Under the pieces are notes generated by a model that did no database searches, was not told the origin of the DNA, and saw nothing but the letters and a program-made list of their open reading frames with translations. The position numbers were made by a program, and so were the translations under genes. From contig DAOUTY010000085.1 of assembly GCA_030668425.1 (NCBI GenBank), positions 1 through 7,304 on the forward strand: DNA of 7,304 nucleotides, given 5' to 3'. Source of the stretch: Chloroflexota bacterium (GTDB lineage Bacteria; Chloroflexota; Dehalococcoidia; SZUA-161). Numbering within the stretch: the first letter of the stretch is position 1; every line of letters begins with the position of its first letter. This document shows positions 5,699 through 7,304 of this stretch, piece by piece.

Positions 5699-7090
5699 AT
5701 GGAAAACAAATTTCGCCGCCTTCCCAGCGTGGACAGGCTGATGTCTGAGGATAAGATCAGGCAACTGCTGGACATATACCCCCATGAGTTGCTGGTAGAC
5801 TTGGTTCGCCGGGAACTGGAACAGAATCGAGCCGCGATCGCCCTTGGGACCCCGTGCACCTCTGCCAACGAGATAGTAGATTCAATTTGCGCGCAGGCGG
5901 AGGCGCTGGCCTCTACCGGCCCGCGCCGTGTCATAAACGCCACAGGGGTCATACTTCATACCAATCTGGGCCGTGCCCCGCTCAGCGAAGAAGCAATTGC
6001 AGCGATGGACCAGGCCAGCAAGGGCTACTGTAATCTAGAGTTCGACCTCGAAAGTGGTGTGAGGGGTTCCCGCAACGTACACGTTGAGCAGCTCCTGTGT
6101 CAGCTTACAGGAGCCGAGGCGGCTCTTGTGGTGAATAACAACGCGTCGGCAGTGCTGCTGGCGCTCACGGCGCTCGCCAAAAGGAGAGAAGTAATAGTCT
6201 CCCGGGGTCAGGCGGTAGCGATCGGCGGCGGCTTCCGAATCCCCGAGGTCATGAAACAAAGCGGTGCAAAGCTTGTTGAGGTGGGAACCACCAATATCAC
6301 CCACTTGCGGGACTACGAAGAAGCGATCAGCCCGCGGACAGCGGCCCTGCTGAGAGTCCACTCCAGCAACTTCAAGATAATGGGGTTTACCAGTAGTGTT
6401 GCTCTTGAGGAGCTTGTGGAACTGGGCAACCGGTTCGACCTGCCGGTGTTCGACGACTTGGGCAGTGGCTGTCTCCTGGATACAACCCGGTTTGGCCTCG
6501 ACCCCGAGCCTACGGTACAACAGAGCGTGTCCCTTGAAGCCAGCCTGTCCTTCTGCTCCGGAGACAAGCTTCTGGGGGGCCCTCAGGCCGGGATCATAGT
6601 GGGTAAGAGACACCTTGTTGATAAGCTGAAAAAACATCCTCTGGCCCGGGCGATGCGAACCGACAAAATAAGGCTGGCCGGCTTGGCTGCCACACTGATT
6701 CCCTACCTCAAGGGCGAAGCATTGACCAAAATCCCGATATGGCGAATGATATCCGCACCACTTGACGAAGTGGAGAGGCGGGCCACAGCTTGGGCTCAGG
6801 CGCTCGGCGACCTGGCTCAGGTGACCGAGGGCGAGAGCATGGTAGGGGGCGGCAGCCTGCCCGGGGGAACTTTGCCCACCAGACTTGTCGCCATCAGCAA
6901 AGAGGGCAAGAAGAGGGGACAAAACAGGGCGCAGGTACTGGCCCAGATATTGAGAACCCAGGAGCCTCCCCTGGTTGGGCGGCTCAGTGGAAATATCCTG
7001 CTCCTCGATCCACGCTCGGTCCTTCCCGAGGAAGACGCAGACGTTCTCCAGTCACTACGCAGCGCAGTTGCAAGTTTACGGCGCAACTAG
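5699..7090 (+). CDS. selA: L-seryl-tRNA(Sec) selenium transferase SelA
   Basis: SelA is a PLP enzyme of the cytoplasm that converts Ser-tRNA(Sec) to Sec-tRNA(Sec) using selenophosphate. At 463 residues it equals the E. coli protein in length. It begins with the family's LPSVDRL segment (about 8-14). Then come NATGVILHTNLGRAPL (about 80-95), VVNNNASAVLLAL around N146-N148, VSRGQAVAIGGGFRIPEVM, EVGTTNITHLRDY and a FDDLGSG segment. The PLP lysine is K290 in SGDKLLGGPQAG, equivalent to E. coli K295. An in-frame TGA directly precedes the ATG (5696-5698), fixing the start, although the Shine-Dalgarno is poor, suggesting coupling to the upstream gene. selB follows 97 nt later. Presence of selA implies a selenoprotein, most simply the FDH catalytic subunit just outside the window. 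Confidence 0.97.
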   Translation: MENKFRRLPSVDRLMSEDKIRQLLDIYPHELLVDLVRRELEQNRAAIALGTPCTSANEIVDSICAQAEALASTGPRRVINATGVILHTNLGRAPLSEEAIAAMDQASKGYCNLEFDLESGVRGSRNVHVEQLLCQLTGAEAALVVNNNASAVLLALTALAKRREVIVSRGQAVAIGGGFRIPEVMKQSGAKLVEVGTTNITHLRDYEEAISPRTAALLRVHSSNFKIMGFTSSVALEELVELGNRFDLPVFDDLGSGCLLDTTRFGLDPEPTVQQSVSLEASLSFCSGDKLLGGPQAGIIVGKRHLVDKLKKHPLARAMRTDKIRLAGLAATLIPYLKGEALTKIPIWRMISAPLDEVERRATAWAQALGDLAQVTEGESMVGGGSLPGGTLPTRLVAISKEGKKRGQNRAQVLAQILRTQEPPLVGRLSGNILLLDPRSVLPEEDADVLQSLRSAVASLRRN

Positions 7091-7123
7091 CGCTTGGGAA
7101 TCCTGAAGCATGATTGTGAGGAC

Positions 7124-7166
7124 ACCCGACCATGGGTAGGTTACCCGACGTCGGGCAATCTACCCG
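7124..7166 (+). repeat. 19-nt-periodic hairpin element between selA and selB
   Basis: ACCCG occurs at 7124, 7143 and 7162, exactly 19 nt apart. GGGTAG (7134-7139) pairs with CTACCC (7160-7165). The stem continues through G7140-T7159, T7141-A7158 and T7142-A7157, one mismatch, then CCCG (7144-7147) with CGGG (7152-7155) around an ACGT loop. An alternative ACCC/GGGT hairpin (7124-7137) competes for the same bases. No T run follows on the + strand, so it is not a plain terminator. A regulatory role in selB expression is possible. Confidence 0.6.
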
Positions 7167-7187
7167 CACAGTAAAAAAGGGGACCGC

Positions 7188-7304
7188 ATGTTCGTACTCG
7201 GCACAGCAGGGCACGTAGATCACGGCAAATCAGTGCTGGTGCAGGCCCTGACCGGCATAGACCCCGACCGGCTTCAGGAGGAAAAGGAACGGGGTATGAC
7301 CATC
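7188..7304 (+). CDS. selB: Selenocysteine-specific elongation factor SelB, N-terminal fragment
   Basis: Only 39 codons are visible before the right edge. They show the GTPase P-loop GTAGHVDHGKS (about residues 5-15) and the following TGIDPDRLQEEKERGMTI, which ends in the effector-region Thr. Both are hallmarks of SelB (E. coli: TAGHVDHGKT...GV.ADRLPEEKKRGMTI). SelB binds Sec-tRNA(Sec) and a SECIS hairpin in the mRNA, and inserts selenocysteine at UGA. The start is supported by AAGGGGA 4 nt upstream. It lies downstream of selA in the same orientation, the usual selAB order. Confidence 0.96.
   Translation, partial: MFVLGTAGHVDHGKSVLVQALTGIDPDRLQEEKERGMTI

Noticed and set aside
6035..6922. Long open frame on the - strand opposite selA (295 codons)
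   Set aside because: It lies wholly opposite a certain gene with all SelA motifs, has no recognisable domain and has a low-complexity composition; it is a shadow.
7134..7180. Hairpin before selB as a + strand intrinsic terminator
   Set aside because: The stem is followed by GCACAG and an A-run, not a T-run, so it does not fit intrinsic termination on the + strand.
7091..7187. tRNA-Sec (selC) in the selA-selB spacer
   Set aside because: At 97 nt the length is suitable, but there is no T-loop GGTTCGA-type sequence, acceptor pairing or CCA end; only the repeat hairpins are seen.

Overview
The window looks like part of a bacterial chromosome, moderately GC-rich by eye. It appears to carry a nearly complete set of genes for building and exporting a membrane-bound, probably selenocysteine-containing formate dehydrogenase (FDH). 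All convincing genes are on the + strand. The mix of a membrane-anchored FDH, FdhE and FdhD, two short TatA-type proteins plus TatC, and selA-selB fits an anaerobe. The style of the proteins suggests Chloroflexota (Dehalococcoidia-like), but that assignment is an impression from the sequences and not a demonstrated one.

Layout. Positions 2-478 hold the C-terminal part of the FDH iron-sulfur (beta) subunit, cut by the left edge. A strong Shine-Dalgarno in its last codons leads to the cytochrome b (gamma) subunit (480-1115). Next come fdhE (1147-2025), a 133-nt spacer with a possible internal promoter, and fdhD (2159-2977). They are followed by two tatA/tatB-family genes (2998-3252 and 3360-3638) and tatC (3650-4384, overlapping start signals). 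An intrinsic terminator at about 4431-4466 closes this unit.

A good extended -10 promoter (4522-4550) then starts a second unit. It holds a small unknown ORF (4566-4802), an unknown membrane-anchored exported protein (4842-5666), selA (5699-7090) and the first 39 codons of selB (7188-7304, cut by the right edge).

How the genes fit together. SelA makes Sec-tRNA and SelB delivers it at UGA codons, presumably including one in the FDH catalytic subunit lying just left of the window. FdhD passes sulfur to the molybdenum or tungsten cofactor, and FdhE assists late maturation. TatABC exports the folded enzyme, and the beta and gamma subunits wire it to the quinone pool. The enzymes themselves are known families. 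The less explained parts are the two unknown genes ahead of selA, a 13-bp perfect inverted repeat inside fdhE, and a 19-nt-periodic hairpin element between selA and selB. No stretch over 300 nt lacks a gene, and I saw no tRNA, rRNA, CRISPR array or insertion sequence.
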